A DNA stretch of 64,000 nt from Paenibacillus sp. MSJ-34 (GTDB lineage Bacteria > Bacillota > Bacilli > Paenibacillales > Paenibacillaceae): the NCBI RefSeq assembly GCF_018918005.1, contig NZ_JAHLPR010000026.1, positions 27,935 through 91,934 of the forward strand, read 5' to 3'. The notes under the pieces are model-generated. The model was given only the letters and a program-made list of their open reading frames with translations, searched no databases and was not told where the DNA came from. The position numbers and the translations under genes were made by a program. The number at the start of each line of letters is the position of its first letter. The stretch's first letter is position 1. Of the stretch, positions 1 to 9,436 are shown piece after piece.

Positions 1-2
1 AT

Positions 3-3000
3 TGGCAATTGCTGATCTGGTTGAAGCGGACCGCCAGGGACCGCAGCGGCAATCTTCAGCCCGTCGATTTGTCGCCGGTCACCCGCTGGCAAATGATCGA
101 TAATTTGCGCCGCAGCTTATTGCCGCCGGTACAGCTGTTGTTGATTGCGCTCAGCTTGACGGTTCTCCCCGGATACCCCTTCCGGATGTTGGCGGTCTTG
201 CTTATTACGTTCTTCCTTCCCGTCATTCGCCAATGTATCGCTGTTCGTCGACGCTCCGTCTGGAATCCGAAAGGAATTTCCGCCGCCTTCGGGCAAGTGC
301 TGCTGACGATGTTGATGCTTCCGTACCAAAGCGCGCTCATGCTGCATGCGATTTGCGTTACTTTATACCGCATTTGCATTTCGAAACGGCATTTGCTCGA
401 ATGGGTCAGTTCGGCCGAGATTGAACGCAGCCGCGGACGGGGAGGCCAGCCGCTGCTGCTTGGCATGAGAGGTGGCTATGCGTTCGTCGTCGCCTTTGCG
501 TTGGCCGTTTTGTTCGGCAGTTCCGGCGCGCTAACGGCGATAGGAATACTATTCGGCGTCGTCTGGGCCGCGGCGCCGTTCAGCATACGCTGGCTGGACG
601 AACCGAAGGCCGAATTCGAGTGGCAGCTTTCTCCTGCGGAACAGGCGGAACTCCGAACGCTGGCCAAACAAATTTGGGCTTATTTCGAAGATTTGGCAGG
701 TGCGGAAGATCATTACTTGCCGCCGGACAACGTGCAGTTTGAGCCGCCGAACGGCGTCGCCCACCGCACTTCGCCGACGAATATCGGTTTTCTGCTCGCA
801 TGCATCGTTGCCGCGAGAGATTTCGGTTTTATCGACACGCCCGGTATGATCAAGCGGTTGGAGCGAACCGTAGAGACGATTGAACGCATGGAGAAATGGA
901 ACGGGCATTTGTACAATTGGTACGATACGACGACGCTTGTTCCGCTGCCGCCGCTGTATGTATCGACCGTCGATTCCGGCAATTTGGTCGCATGCCTTCT
1001 CGCTGTCAAAGAAGGGATTGCGGAATGGCTCGATCGGGACGGGAAGGCGGAAGCGGATTGGGCGGAGCGCGGACGGCGCTTGCTGGCCCGGATCGAATCG
1101 CTTGCGACCGGCACCGATTTTCGTCCGCTCTACGACCATAAAGCGAAATTGTTCTCCCTCGGGTATCATGCCGGAACCGGCGAGCGCGAGACGATCTTAT
1201 ACGATTTGCTTGCATCGGAAGCGAGACAGGCGAGCTTCGTGGCCATCGCGCTCGGGCAAGTATCGGTGTCCCATTGGTCCGCGCTGGGCCGCTCGATGAC
1301 GAAGGTCGGCGGCAAGCCGGCGCTCGTCTCCTGGTCGGGAACGATGTTCGAATATTTAATGCCGTGGCTCCTTATGCGCAACTATCGGGACACGATATGG
1401 GATCATACGTACCAGGCCGTCGTGAACCGGCAAATCGAATATGCCCGCGAACGGGGCGTTCCGTTCGGCATATCCGAATCGGGGTATTATGCGTTCGACC
1501 ATCAGATGAACTATCAATACCGGGCTTTTGGCGTTCCGGGACTCGGTTTGAAACGCGGACTGGAAGAAGATTTGGTCGTTGCGCCTTACGCTGCGATCAT
1601 GGCTTTGCCGTTTGCCGGGCGGCAGGGCATGGACGACTTGCGTAAAATAGGCGAACTCGACGCCCGCGGGAAATACGGGTTGTACGAGGCGATCGATTAT
1701 ACGGCGAATCGCATGCCGGAAGGCCGCAAATATATGGTCATCCGCAATTTCATGGCCCATCATCAAGGTATGAGCATGCTGACGCTGGCCAATTTGCTGT
1801 TGCCGTACAAAATGTACGACCGGTTTCACCGCGACAAACGGGTGCAAGCGGCGGAATTGCTGCTGAAAGAACGGATGCCGGACAAACCGGCGATTATACG
1901 CCGGACCGCGGAATCGTTTCGGCGCAAATTCGAAACGAACGCCGCGCAGGCGAGCGCCGCGCGCGAGTTTGCTACCCCTGCGACGGCGATGCCGGAAGTG
2001 TGCATCCTCTCGAACGGAACGTATACGAGCGTCGTCACGAACAGCGGCAGCGGCTACAGCAGCAGCCGCGGGATGGCCGTGTCGCGCTGGCGCTCCGATC
2101 CGACAGAGGACGACTGGGGCCAATATATGTACATACGCGATGTTACGCGCGATACGATATGGTCTCCGGCTTACCGGCCTTGCCGCGCGCCCGCGGACGA
2201 GCAAAGCATCGTATTTTCGCTGGATAAAGCAACCTTCGCCCGCAAGGACGGCGAGATGGAAACGAGCCTGGAAATATGCGTATCGCCGGAGTCGGACGCG
2301 GAAATCCGCCGGTTGACGATCGCCAATTCCGGGAGCGAAGCGCGGACGCTCGAGGTAACCACTTATCTCGAAATCGTGCTTGCCCCGCCCGGAGCGGATC
2401 ATGCTCATCAAGCATTCAACAAGTTGTTCGTGGAGACGGAATATGCGGCGGAAGCCCAATGTTTGCTGGCCCGCCGCCGCCCCCGCAGCGATGACGAGCG
2501 TCCGGTTTGGGCGTTTCATGCCTTGCATGTGGCCGGTTCCTACGAAGGGTCGCCCGAATTTGAAACCGACCGGTCGAAGTTTGTCGGCAGAGGTTATTCG
2601 CTGGCCGAGCCGCAAGCGATTCGCACCTCGCTGAAGGGAACGTCCGGTTCCGTCGCAGATCCCGTATTCGCGATGCGGCGGCGCATTACGCTGGAAGCCG
2701 GAGAACGCGTCCGGTTAATCGCGGTAACCGGCATCGCCGATACGAAGGAAGACGCAATCGGCTTGGTCAAGCGGTTATCCGACGAGCATCAAGCGGATCG
2801 CTCGTTCCAACTCGCCTGGACGTATACGCAAATCGAATTGCGGCATTTGCATATGACGGCTGCCGACGCGGGACTCTTCCAGACGCTTGCGGGCAGGGCG
2901 TTATACGCGGCGCCGCTGCAACAGGAGCGAGCCGCCGGCATCGCAGCGAACTTGAAGGGGCAATCGGGATTATGGCCGCACGGCGTGTCGGGCGACCGTC

Positions 3001-5897
3001 CCGTCATCATGCTGCGCGCGGCCGATTTGGCGGATATGCCTTTCGTCGTCCGAATGATTCGCGGCCACGACTATATGCGCCGCATCGGAATCCAAGCCGA
3101 TCTTGTCATTCTGAACGAATCGGCGGGGGGATACCAGCAAAATGTGCAGGAAGCGATCAGGCGCGCCGCGGAACAGAACATGTCCCGCTCCGGCGAAGGC
3201 GGAGTATACGTCATCGCCGCCAATCAGCTTGCGGACGAAGACAAGTCGCTGTTGTTCGCCGTATCGCGCATCGTTCTCCGCGCCGACGGTCCGAGCTTGC
3301 GCGCGCAGCTTCGCGTTCGGCGCGAGCGCCCGCTGCCGGCTCCGCTTGCGGCCGGCGCGCCGCAGCGGGCGTACGAACCGGTTGCGGCGGAGCCGGCGCA
3401 ATCTTTATTGTTTTTCAACGGGATGGGCGGTTTTACGGAAGACGGCAAGGAATACCGCATCTTGATGAGAAACGGCAACCATGTGCCCGCGCCATGGATC
3501 AATGTGATGGCGAACCCGCGTTTCGGCAGTCTCGTTTCCGAACTGCTTACAGGCTACACATGGTGGCGCAACAGCCGGGAATGCAAAATTACGCCATGGT
3601 CTAACGATCCTGTGCTGGACCGTCCCGGCGAAGCATGCTATTTGCGCGATGAGGAAACCGGGGAAAGCTGGACGATCGCGGATCGCGGCCAGTCGGACGT
3701 TCCGTTCACCGTCGCGCATGGCCGCGGATATTCGCGCTTCCGGCGGGAAAGCCACGGGCTGGCGCAGGAACTGACCGTTTTCGTTCCGATCGACGATCCC
3801 GTCAAGGCGATCCGGCTCCATCTCGAGAACCGGTCCGACACGCCGCGGAACCTCTCCGTCACTTATTACGCCGAATGGGTTCTCGGGGTCCAACGCGAAG
3901 ACAACGCTCCTTTTATTGTAACCGAGTGGGACGAATCGGCTGCGGCGATCATCGCGCGCAACGCATATCAAGAGACGTTCCGGGACGCGCGCGCGTTCTT
4001 GTCGATTCGTACCGGTCCGGCTCGGCCGAACTTATCCGCGAACGGGCAAGCGCCGAATGGGAAGGCCGTTTCCGAGCCGTCGCCGGAGCTTTCGTGGACG
4101 ACGGACCGGCGGGAATTTATCGGACGGCTCGGCACCGCGGAACGGCCGGATGCGATGAACCGGCTTCTATTGTCCGGCAGAACGGGAGTGCAGAGCGATT
4201 CCTGCGGCGCCATCCGCAAGGGGCTGACGATCGAACCCGGCGGCAAGCGCAGCGTCTATATTTTGCTCGGATGCGAGCAATCCCGCGAAGCGGCCGTCGC
4301 TTTGCTTCGCAAATACGACCAAGATCGTGAATTCGAGCGCCAATTCGAACGCGCGCAAACATTCTGGGCGGATGTGCTGGACCAAATTACGGTGAAGACG
4401 CCGAGTCCGGAAGCGGACGTTCTGCTGAACAATTGGCTGCTATATCAAACGCTCTCGTGCCGCATGTGGGCGCGTTCCGCATTCTACCAAGCGGGCGGCG
4501 CGTACGGATTCCGCGATCAGCTGCAGGATTCGCTCGCCTTGCTACATTGCCGTCCGGATTTGACGAGGGCGCAAATCATGCTGCATGCCGCTCATCAGTA
4601 CGAGGAGGGCGACGTTCAGCATTGGTGGCATGAAGAGACGGAACGAGGCATCCGCACCCGGTTCTCCGACGATTTGCTGTGGCTGCCGTATGCAGTATCG
4701 CGATACGTGGAGCAGACGGGCGACGAGAGCGTTCTGGAAGAGACCGTTCCGTATTTGCGCAGCGGACCGCTTGGCGAGGAGGAGCATGAACGATACGAAG
4801 AAACGGCCCGCTCCGAGCGCAGCGGCTCGATCTACGAACATTGCGTCATGGCGATCGAACGAAGCTTGCGCTTTGGGGAGCATGGGCTGCCGCTGATCGG
4901 AATCGGCGACTGGAACGACGGCTTGAATCGGGTAGGGGACGAAGGGCGCGGAGAGAGCGTATGGCTGGCATGGTTCCAATGCGATATTTTGCAGCGCTTC
5001 GCGGAATTATGCGAACGAACCGGAGACGGAGAGCGGGCGAAGCGCTACCGCGATATCCGCGGGCAAATCGCCGAAGCGGTCGACGCTTCCGCCTGGGACG
5101 GGCAATGGTTCCGGCGCGCCTTCACCGACGGCGGCGAGTGGCTCGGATCGGTGCGCAACGAGGAATGCCGCATCGACGCCATCGCCCAATCATGGTCCGT
5201 ATTGTCCGGCGCCGCACCCCGGGACAAGGCGGTACAGGCGATGCAATCGTTCGACCGCGAACTGGTGGACCGTTCGTTAAACGTTGTCCGGCTGCTGACG
5301 CCGCCGTTTCATCGGACGGAGCCGAGCCCGGGATATATTCAAGGCTACCCGCCGGGGATCCGCGAGAACGGCGCCCAGTATACGCACGGCGTGTTATGGA
5401 GCATAATCGCTTGGTGCAAGCTGGGATGCGGAGACAAGGCGTTCGAGCTGTTCCATATGTTAAATCCGATTACGCATACGCAAACGCAGGGCGAAATTCG
5501 CAAATATTACGGCGAGCCGTACAGCATGGCGGCCGACGTATATACGGCCAGTCCGCATGAAGGGCGGGCCGGTTGGACGTGGTATACCGGAGCGGCGGGC
5601 TGGATGTATCAAGCCGGGGTGGAATGGATCGTCGGCCTGCGCCGGCGCAGAAACCGGCTGCATATCGATCCGTGCATTCCAGCCGAATGGCCGGAATTTG
5701 CCGCCAGCTATCGTTATGGAACGGCCCGTTATGAAATTGCGGTCAAAAACCCGGAGCGCAAATGTTCCGTATCCGAGCATACGACAATGCGGGTGGACGG
5801 CCAAGAGGTCCGGTTGGAAGGGAATTTCGGCGAGGACGGTCCCTATGTGGAATTGAAAGACGACGGCCGGACGCATCGGATCGTTCTGACATTGTAA
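3..5897 (+). CDS. Cyclic beta-1,2-glucan synthase-like (GH94) membrane enzyme, 5'-partial
   Basis: The frame is open to the left edge of the window, so the gene starts upstream; the TTG at 9 has no ribosome site and is not a credible start. Hydrophobic segments near residues 35-75, 95-120 and 155-190 are followed by a glycoamylase-like domain (about 350-620, with HHQGMSML near 583), two beta-sandwich GH94-type regions, and an (alpha/alpha)6 barrel carrying GDWNDG near residue 1635, whose second Asp is the acid/base of GH94 phosphorylases. This order matches the C-terminal two thirds of NdvB/ChvB enzymes (about 2,800 aa), which make and trim cyclic beta-1,2-glucan at the membrane. The GT84 transferase part would lie outside the window. 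It converges with the spermidine synthase gene across a shared terminator. Confidence 0.85.
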   Translation, partial: WQLLIWLKRTARDRSGNLQPVDLSPVTRWQMIDNLRRSLLPPVQLLLIALSLTVLPGYPFRMLAVLLITFFLPVIRQCIAVRRRSVWNPKGISAAFGQVLLTMLMLPYQSALMLHAICVTLYRICISKRHLLEWVSSAEIERSRGRGGQPLLLGMRGGYAFVVAFALAVLFGSSGALTAIGILFGVVWAAAPFSIRWLDEPKAEFEWQLSPAEQAELRTLAKQIWAYFEDLAGAEDHYLPPDNVQFEPPNGVAHRTSPTNIGFLLACIVAARDFGFIDTPGMIKRLERTVETIERMEKWNGHLYNWYDTTTLVPLPPLYVSTVDSGNLVACLLAVKEGIAEWLDRDGKAEADWAERGRRLLARIESLATGTDFRPLYDHKAKLFSLGYHAGTGERETILYDLLASEARQASFVAIALGQVSVSHWSALGRSMTKVGGKPALVSWSGTMFEYLMPWLLMRNYRDTIWDHTYQAVVNRQIEYARERGVPFGISESGYYAFDHQMNYQYRAFGVPGLGLKRGLEEDLVVAPYAAIMALPFAGRQGMDDLRKIGELDARGKYGLYEAIDYTANRMPEGRKYMVIRNFMAHHQGMSMLTLANLLLPYKMYDRFHRDKRVQAAELLLKERMPDKPAIIRRTAESFRRKFETNAAQASAAREFATPATAMPEVCILSNGTYTSVVTNSGSGYSSSRGMAVSRWRSDPTEDDWGQYMYIRDVTRDTIWSPAYRPCRAPADEQSIVFSLDKATFARKDGEMETSLEICVSPESDAEIRRLTIANSGSEARTLEVTTYLEIVLAPPGADHAHQAFNKLFVETEYAAEAQCLLARRRPRSDDERPVWAFHALHVAGSYEGSPEFETDRSKFVGRGYSLAEPQAIRTSLKGTSGSVADPVFAMRRRITLEAGERVRLIAVTGIADTKEDAIGLVKRLSDEHQADRSFQLAWTYTQIELRHLHMTAADAGLFQTLAGRALYAAPLQQERAAGIAANLKGQSGLWPHGVSGDRPVIMLRAADLADMPFVVRMIRGHDYMRRIGIQADLVILNESAGGYQQNVQEAIRRAAEQNMSRSGEGGVYVIAANQLADEDKSLLFAVSRIVLRADGPSLRAQLRVRRERPLPAPLAAGAPQRAYEPVAAEPAQSLLFFNGMGGFTEDGKEYRILMRNGNHVPAPWINVMANPRFGSLVSELLTGYTWWRNSRECKITPWSNDPVLDRPGEACYLRDEETGESWTIADRGQSDVPFTVAHGRGYSRFRRESHGLAQELTVFVPIDDPVKAIRLHLENRSDTPRNLSVTYYAEWVLGVQREDNAPFIVTEWDESAAAIIARNAYQETFRDARAFLSIRTGPARPNLSANGQAPNGKAVSEPSPELSWTTDRREFIGRLGTAERPDAMNRLLLSGRTGVQSDSCGAIRKGLTIEPGGKRSVYILLGCEQSREAAVALLRKYDQDREFERQFERAQTFWADVLDQITVKTPSPEADVLLNNWLLYQTLSCRMWARSAFYQAGGAYGFRDQLQDSLALLHCRPDLTRAQIMLHAAHQYEEGDVQHWWHEETERGIRTRFSDDLLWLPYAVSRYVEQTGDESVLEETVPYLRSGPLGEEEHERYEETARSERSGSIYEHCVMAIERSLRFGEHGLPLIGIGDWNDGLNRVGDEGRGESVWLAWFQCDILQRFAELCERTGDGERAKRYRDIRGQIAEAVDASAWDGQWFRRAFTDGGEWLGSVRNEECRIDAIAQSWSVLSGAAPRDKAVQAMQSFDRELVDRSLNVVRLLTPPFHRTEPSPGYIQGYPPGIRENGAQYTHGVLWSIIAWCKLGCGDKAFELFHMLNPITHTQTQGEIRKYYGEPYSMAADVYTASPHEGRAGWTWYTGAAGWMYQAGVEWIVGLRRRRNRLHIDPCIPAEWPEFAASYRYGTARYEIAVKNPERKCSVSEHTTMRVDGQEVRLEGNFGEDGPYVELKDDGRTHRIVLTL

Positions 5898-5899
5898 TC

Positions 5900-5946
5900 A
5901 TGGAAAAACCGTGTAGACGATTGCAGCGCTATACGGTTTTTTCCAT
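5900..5946. terminator. Bidirectional terminator between glucan synthase and speE-like gene
   Basis: ATGGAAAAACCGTGTA pairs with TATACGGTTTTTTCCAT around a loop of about 14 nt. The A-run on one arm and T-run on the other let it end transcription in both directions. It sits just after the stop of the plus-strand gene and overlaps the end of the minus-strand gene. Confidence 0.8.
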
Positions 5947-5947
5947 G

Positions 5948-6826
5948 TTATTTCATTGACACAATGCGTTGCACATAATTCGGCAATACGAAGGATGAAC
6001 GAAATACGTCGGGATTGACGTATTTTGTTTCGCGCCATTGCAGCCGTTCGAGATTCGCTTGCAGCGGATCCCATTGCTTGGAGGCGAGCATGAAGCACCA
6101 TACCCCTCCGGGAAACATTGGGATTACGCATAGATAGGGCCTAACGACAGGGAACAGCTTGTTCAAATGGCGAAACGTCGATCGTACCGTATTCGGATCG
6201 TAGAACGGGGAGCCCGATTGGAACACGGCAATGCCGTCATCGTCCAGCGCTTCGTATACGTATTCATAAAAGCGCTGCTTGTACAAACTGGTTGCAGGCC
6301 CGTACGGATCGGAGCGGTCTACGAGAATGACGTCGTACGATCTTTTCTTCCGTTTACGCATCCAAGGGTACCCGTCGTTATAAACGATGCTTATTCGATC
6401 GTCGGGTTTCGTTCCGGTCAACCAAGTGCGGCATGCTTCAATCACTTGCGGATCGATTTCCACGACATCGATTTGCCGTACATCGCAATATTTCAACGCT
6501 TCGCGCGCGGGTCCGCAATCGCCGCCGCCGATGATGGCGATGCGTTCCGGCTGTTGGTGGGTAGCCAGGGCGATATGCGTAATCATTTCATTATAAATAA
6601 ATCCGTCTTTTTCCGTAATTTGCGGCGTTCCGTCCAGGACGAGCATTCGTCCGAACGCTTTCGTTTCCACGATGCTGATTTCCTGGTACGGCGAGCTTGC
6701 GAAGTGGAGCAGCGATTCGACTTTGTAGCCGATTTCCATTTCAAGTTCCGGCATATCGTCCCATAACCATAATGCCTCGCTATCGTCTTTTTCATAACCG
6801 GTTAACGCTTTCTTCGCAGCAGGCAT
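5948..6826 (-). CDS. speE: Spermidine synthase-like polyamine aminopropyltransferase
   Basis: 292 aa. Rossmann-fold aminopropyltransferase: GGGDCGPAREA near residue 100 binds the decarboxylated SAM cofactor, EIDPQVIEACR near 123 follows, and VDRSDPYGPA near 169 contains the Asp of the polyamine site (family form is D-S-S-D-P). YNEMITHIAL near 78 matches the family's YHEMxxH segment. The usual reaction adds aminopropyl to putrescine. ATG start with a GGGAGGGGTG ribosome site inside the end of the upstream gene, only 3 bp away, so it is cotranscribed and probably translationally coupled with the homospermidine-synthase-like gene. Family assignment is firm; the actual acceptor amine cannot be read from sequence. 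Confidence 0.85.
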   Translation of the reverse strand: MPAAKKALTGYEKDDSEALWLWDDMPELEMEIGYKVESLLHFASSPYQEISIVETKAFGRMLVLDGTPQITEKDGFIYNEMITHIALATHQQPERIAIIGGGDCGPAREALKYCDVRQIDVVEIDPQVIEACRTWLTGTKPDDRISIVYNDGYPWMRKRKKRSYDVILVDRSDPYGPATSLYKQRFYEYVYEALDDDGIAVFQSGSPFYDPNTVRSTFRHLNKLFPVVRPYLCVIPMFPGGVWCFMLASKQWDPLQANLERLQWRETKYVNPDVFRSSFVLPNYVQRIVSMK

Positions 6827-6829
6827 GGT

Positions 6830-8095
6830 TCACCCCTCCCGCTTCATGCGATCCAGCAGCAGCCCGTCGCTTGCGCCGTTCTCGCCGGTCGTAAAGTCTT
6901 GCATATAATAAGAGAGATAATTGCCGTATCCGGAATCCGTTTGCAGCAGCAGTTCGTCGACAAAGTAAACGCCGTCCGGAATGTCGTCGAGAAGCAGCGA
7001 GGATAAGGCTCCGTAAAGGCCGCATGCAACCTGGAAGTAAGTCGCATTCGTCTTGTATTTGGCATAAACGGCTTTGTTGCTCATGACGTTGTACATATAG
7101 CGTTCCCGATCCGGGTAGACAAGAAGAACGCCGACCATGTCCTCGCCCTCCAGCTCCGCTTCCGCCGGGTCGAGCACTTTATGGTTCCAATCCCAAAGAT
7201 CGTTCGCTTGATCGATATGGGCGCGGAGCAAATCGGTCGTATAGTCGTTGACGCGATAAATGAAGCCTGTCTCCATATCGTAAGCCTTTCCCAACGTAAT
7301 GACTTCTTCATGGGGCATCAAACATCCGTAGAACTGTTTGCCCCCAAGCGTGACTTTAAATTCGAGCTCATAAGCGGCACTGTACATAATGAGAGGCGTA
7401 TGACGCTGCATGAACATTGGATAATTCAGGATCGCTTCGTCCAGGAAACATTCGGTGGACCAAGTGGAATACACGGTTTTGGGCCGGACCGCGGATTTGT
7501 CCGCATAGAATGAACTGTCATGCTCGACGATATAGCAGCCGAGCGGCGTTTCTTCGGGATGCCTGCGCATCAATTCGACGGCCATCCACTGTACGACTCC
7601 CGGATTCATGCCGGACCCGACGATCGCCTTCATCCGCGTAAACCGTTTGCGATGGCGCTCGAAGATCAGATACCGTTCGAGCAGCGTAAATCCTTCGAGT
7701 TCCTCCGTTTCGTCGACCATCGTATTTTCCAAAGCCGAGTTGATGTAATGCGCGCCCGTTTCGTGACAGCATTCCATCATTTGCACCGTATCGGCCCAAG
7801 AAACGTCTATGACAATGGCCGTATTCGTATCGGTCAAATGTCGGCGGACACGGACCGGATCGTTCAAATCGAATTGATGCAGTTTTACCGCATGAATGAG
7901 ATCGGGGATATATGTTTTGTAATATTCCAATTTTCGTTGCTTGCGGTCGACGAAATGAAGCGTGCACCTTCCGATCAGCGAATGGATCGGATCGTTTGCG
8001 TCCAGAAACGAGCGGTTTAAAATGGAAAGCAAAGATTTCGCTACGCCCCCGCCGCTTCCGAATATGCTGATCGTTATTTCAGCCTGATTGGTCAA
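6830..8095 (-). CDS. Homospermidine synthase-like (saccharopine dehydrogenase fold) protein
   Basis: 421 aa from TTG at 8095. N-terminal Rossmann segment IFGSGGGVAK for NAD(P), then GSGMNPGVVQW near residue 162, ENTM near 125 and STWSTECF further on. These align, from memory, with bacterial NAD-dependent homospermidine synthases (GANPGM, NTWSVEGF). Those enzymes join two putrescines or move an aminobutyl group. An in-frame TTG at 8104 directly abuts the AAGGAG and is too close; TTG 8095 has 9 nt spacing. First gene of an operon with the speE-like gene. It is somewhat shorter than typical Hss (about 480 aa), so another saccharopine-dehydrogenase-type reaction such as carboxyspermidine reduction remains possible. 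Confidence 0.7.
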   Translation of the reverse strand: MTNQAEITISIFGSGGGVAKSLLSILNRSFLDANDPIHSLIGRCTLHFVDRKQRKLEYYKTYIPDLIHAVKLHQFDLNDPVRVRRHLTDTNTAIVIDVSWADTVQMMECCHETGAHYINSALENTMVDETEELEGFTLLERYLIFERHRKRFTRMKAIVGSGMNPGVVQWMAVELMRRHPEETPLGCYIVEHDSSFYADKSAVRPKTVYSTWSTECFLDEAILNYPMFMQRHTPLIMYSAAYELEFKVTLGGKQFYGCLMPHEEVITLGKAYDMETGFIYRVNDYTTDLLRAHIDQANDLWDWNHKVLDPAEAELEGEDMVGVLLVYPDRERYMYNVMSNKAVYAKYKTNATYFQVACGLYGALSSLLLDDIPDGVYFVDELLLQTDSGYGNYLSYYMQDFTTGENGASDGLLLDRMKREG

Positions 8096-8221
8096 ATCTA
8101 TCAACTCCTTTTTTGCCCTATTCTCAAAAACTAGTATTTAGTCATATCATATGTTCGAATTTCATAGTTTGACGTTGCCAGCTATCTTGGTTGCCGGAAA
8201 ATGGTCCTTCGAACAAAAAAA

Positions 8222-8247
8222 TCCCCGTTCCTTACTCGGAAGGGGGA
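8222..8247 (-). terminator. Rho-independent terminator of deacetylase gene
   Basis: TCCCCGTTCC and GGAAGGGGGA form a 10-bp stem with one mismatch and a 6-nt loop. On the minus strand it is followed by a T-run (plus-strand A-run at 8214-8221). It lies 24 bp after the stop of the deacetylase gene. Confidence 0.7.
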
Positions 8248-8270
8248 AGGCTGGCGTGCAAGCCTGGCGT

Positions 8271-9266
8271 TTATCTGTTTTTGGATGTATGCAGCAATTC
8301 GGGCAGCGTTACGATCCGATAGTTTCGTTTCTGCAACGTTTCGATAATGTCGGGAAGCGCTTCGAGCGTCCCGTTCAAATTTCCGTCCACATTGCCGCCG
8401 GCATGCTGCAAGACGATCGCGCCGGATCGAACGGTCGACAATATGTTTTTATACACTTCCTCCGCATCGAGACCTTTCCAATCCAGCGAATCGACGTTCC
8501 AATTGACGACGACGTAGCCGTGCGCTCCGGCCCAGCGAAGCTGCTGCTCGTTAATTTCGCCGTAAGGAGGGCGCAAAAATTTCGGTTTGTAACCGGCAAT
8601 ATCGTTAATGATTTTCTCCGTACTGACCACTTGCTTAATAAACTTTTCCTTGGAAATTTTCGTTAGCAGCGGGTGATTATACGTATGATTGCCGATAACA
8701 TGCCCTTCGCGCACGATTCGCCGCACAACGTCCGGATGTTTTTCCGCGCGCGATCCTACCAGGAAGAACGTCGCCTTAACTCCGTACTTCTTTAATACGT
8801 CCAGCACTTTCGGCGTAAAATGGCCGTCGGGCACATCGTCGAACGTCAGCGCGACTTTGCGCGTTTGGGCGGATCCTTTAATACGGAAAATGGTAGGGTA
8901 TTTATGGCGAAGCTCGGCGATGCTCAATTGCGCGCTCGAACTTCTCCGGACGGCGGTTCCGGCGCCTTTGCGCGCGGAGGCAGCGGTTGTCGAATCATTC
9001 GTCCGCTTCCGGGACTTCGTTTGCGCCGCTTGGGCGGATTTTCGTTCCTTGTCGGGAACCGGCTTGGCATTCGGCGTTGCCTCGGAATGCTGTTCGCGAT
9101 GGGGCAGAGGTTGCTCCGGCAGCGGACGAAGAGCGTCATCGCCGGACGATGCCGATTGTCGCTCTTGCAAACTGGATGTCGGAGACGGCGGTTGCGGCGG
9201 CGGCTGTCCACGGGAGCAACCCGTCGCCATAAGCAGGATGAGCGCAACGAGATACAGTTTTCGCAT
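8271..9266 (-). CDS. Polysaccharide deacetylase (NodB domain) lipoprotein
   Basis: 331 aa from ATG at 9266, preceded by AAGAGGT with 7 nt spacing; a longer frame from TTG 9290 lacks a site. MRKLYLVALILLMATGC is a lipoprotein signal with the lipid-modified Cys. A Pro/Ser/Arg-rich linker of about 100 residues follows, then a NodB domain with TFDDVPDG, GNHTYNHP (metal His pair), RPPYGE and a late LQHAGG. Such surface enzymes remove N-acetyl groups from peptidoglycan or other glycans. Substrate not determined. It is a single gene with its own terminator, divergent from the DHODH-like gene. Confidence 0.85.
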   Translation of the reverse strand: MRKLYLVALILLMATGCSRGQPPPQPPSPTSSLQERQSASSGDDALRPLPEQPLPHREQHSEATPNAKPVPDKERKSAQAAQTKSRKRTNDSTTAASARKGAGTAVRRSSSAQLSIAELRHKYPTIFRIKGSAQTRKVALTFDDVPDGHFTPKVLDVLKKYGVKATFFLVGSRAEKHPDVVRRIVREGHVIGNHTYNHPLLTKISKEKFIKQVVSTEKIINDIAGYKPKFLRPPYGEINEQQLRWAGAHGYVVVNWNVDSLDWKGLDAEEVYKNILSTVRSGAIVLQHAGGNVDGNLNGTLEALPDIIETLQKRNYRIVTLPELLHTSKNR

Positions 9267-9348
9267 CGAGCTGACCTCTTTTCTAATCAAAATTCAAGCG
9301 CGTACGCTCTCATTGTTGTTATCCCCTAATTTGGAAAAAATTATGCGT

Positions 9349-9392
9349 TGTGAACCGGATCACAGCATTCGCTGCCGCGCAGGAAGTACATT
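9349..9392 (+). promoter_or_regulatory. Fnr/Crp-type site with class II promoter spacing upstream of DHODH-like gene
   Basis: TGTGA-ACCGGA-TCACA at 9349-9364 is a perfect TGTGA-N6-TCACA palindrome, the recognition form of Bacillus Fnr and of Crp. A -10-like TACATT lies at 9387-9392, which would put the dyad centre about 41.5 bp upstream of the start site, the class II activator position. No good -35 is visible, as expected for an activated promoter. Activator identity is inferred. Confidence 0.55.
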
Positions 9393-9436
9393 AAAGGAAG
9401 AAGAGTAGTTAACGAAGATGCGGGAGGTGAATTTCG

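Noticed and set aside
1356..2615. Long minus-strand open frame (419 codons) inside the glucan synthase gene
   Set aside because: Antisense shadow of a long G+C-rich gene: the product is Arg/His-rich low-quality sequence, with no ribosome site or family motif.
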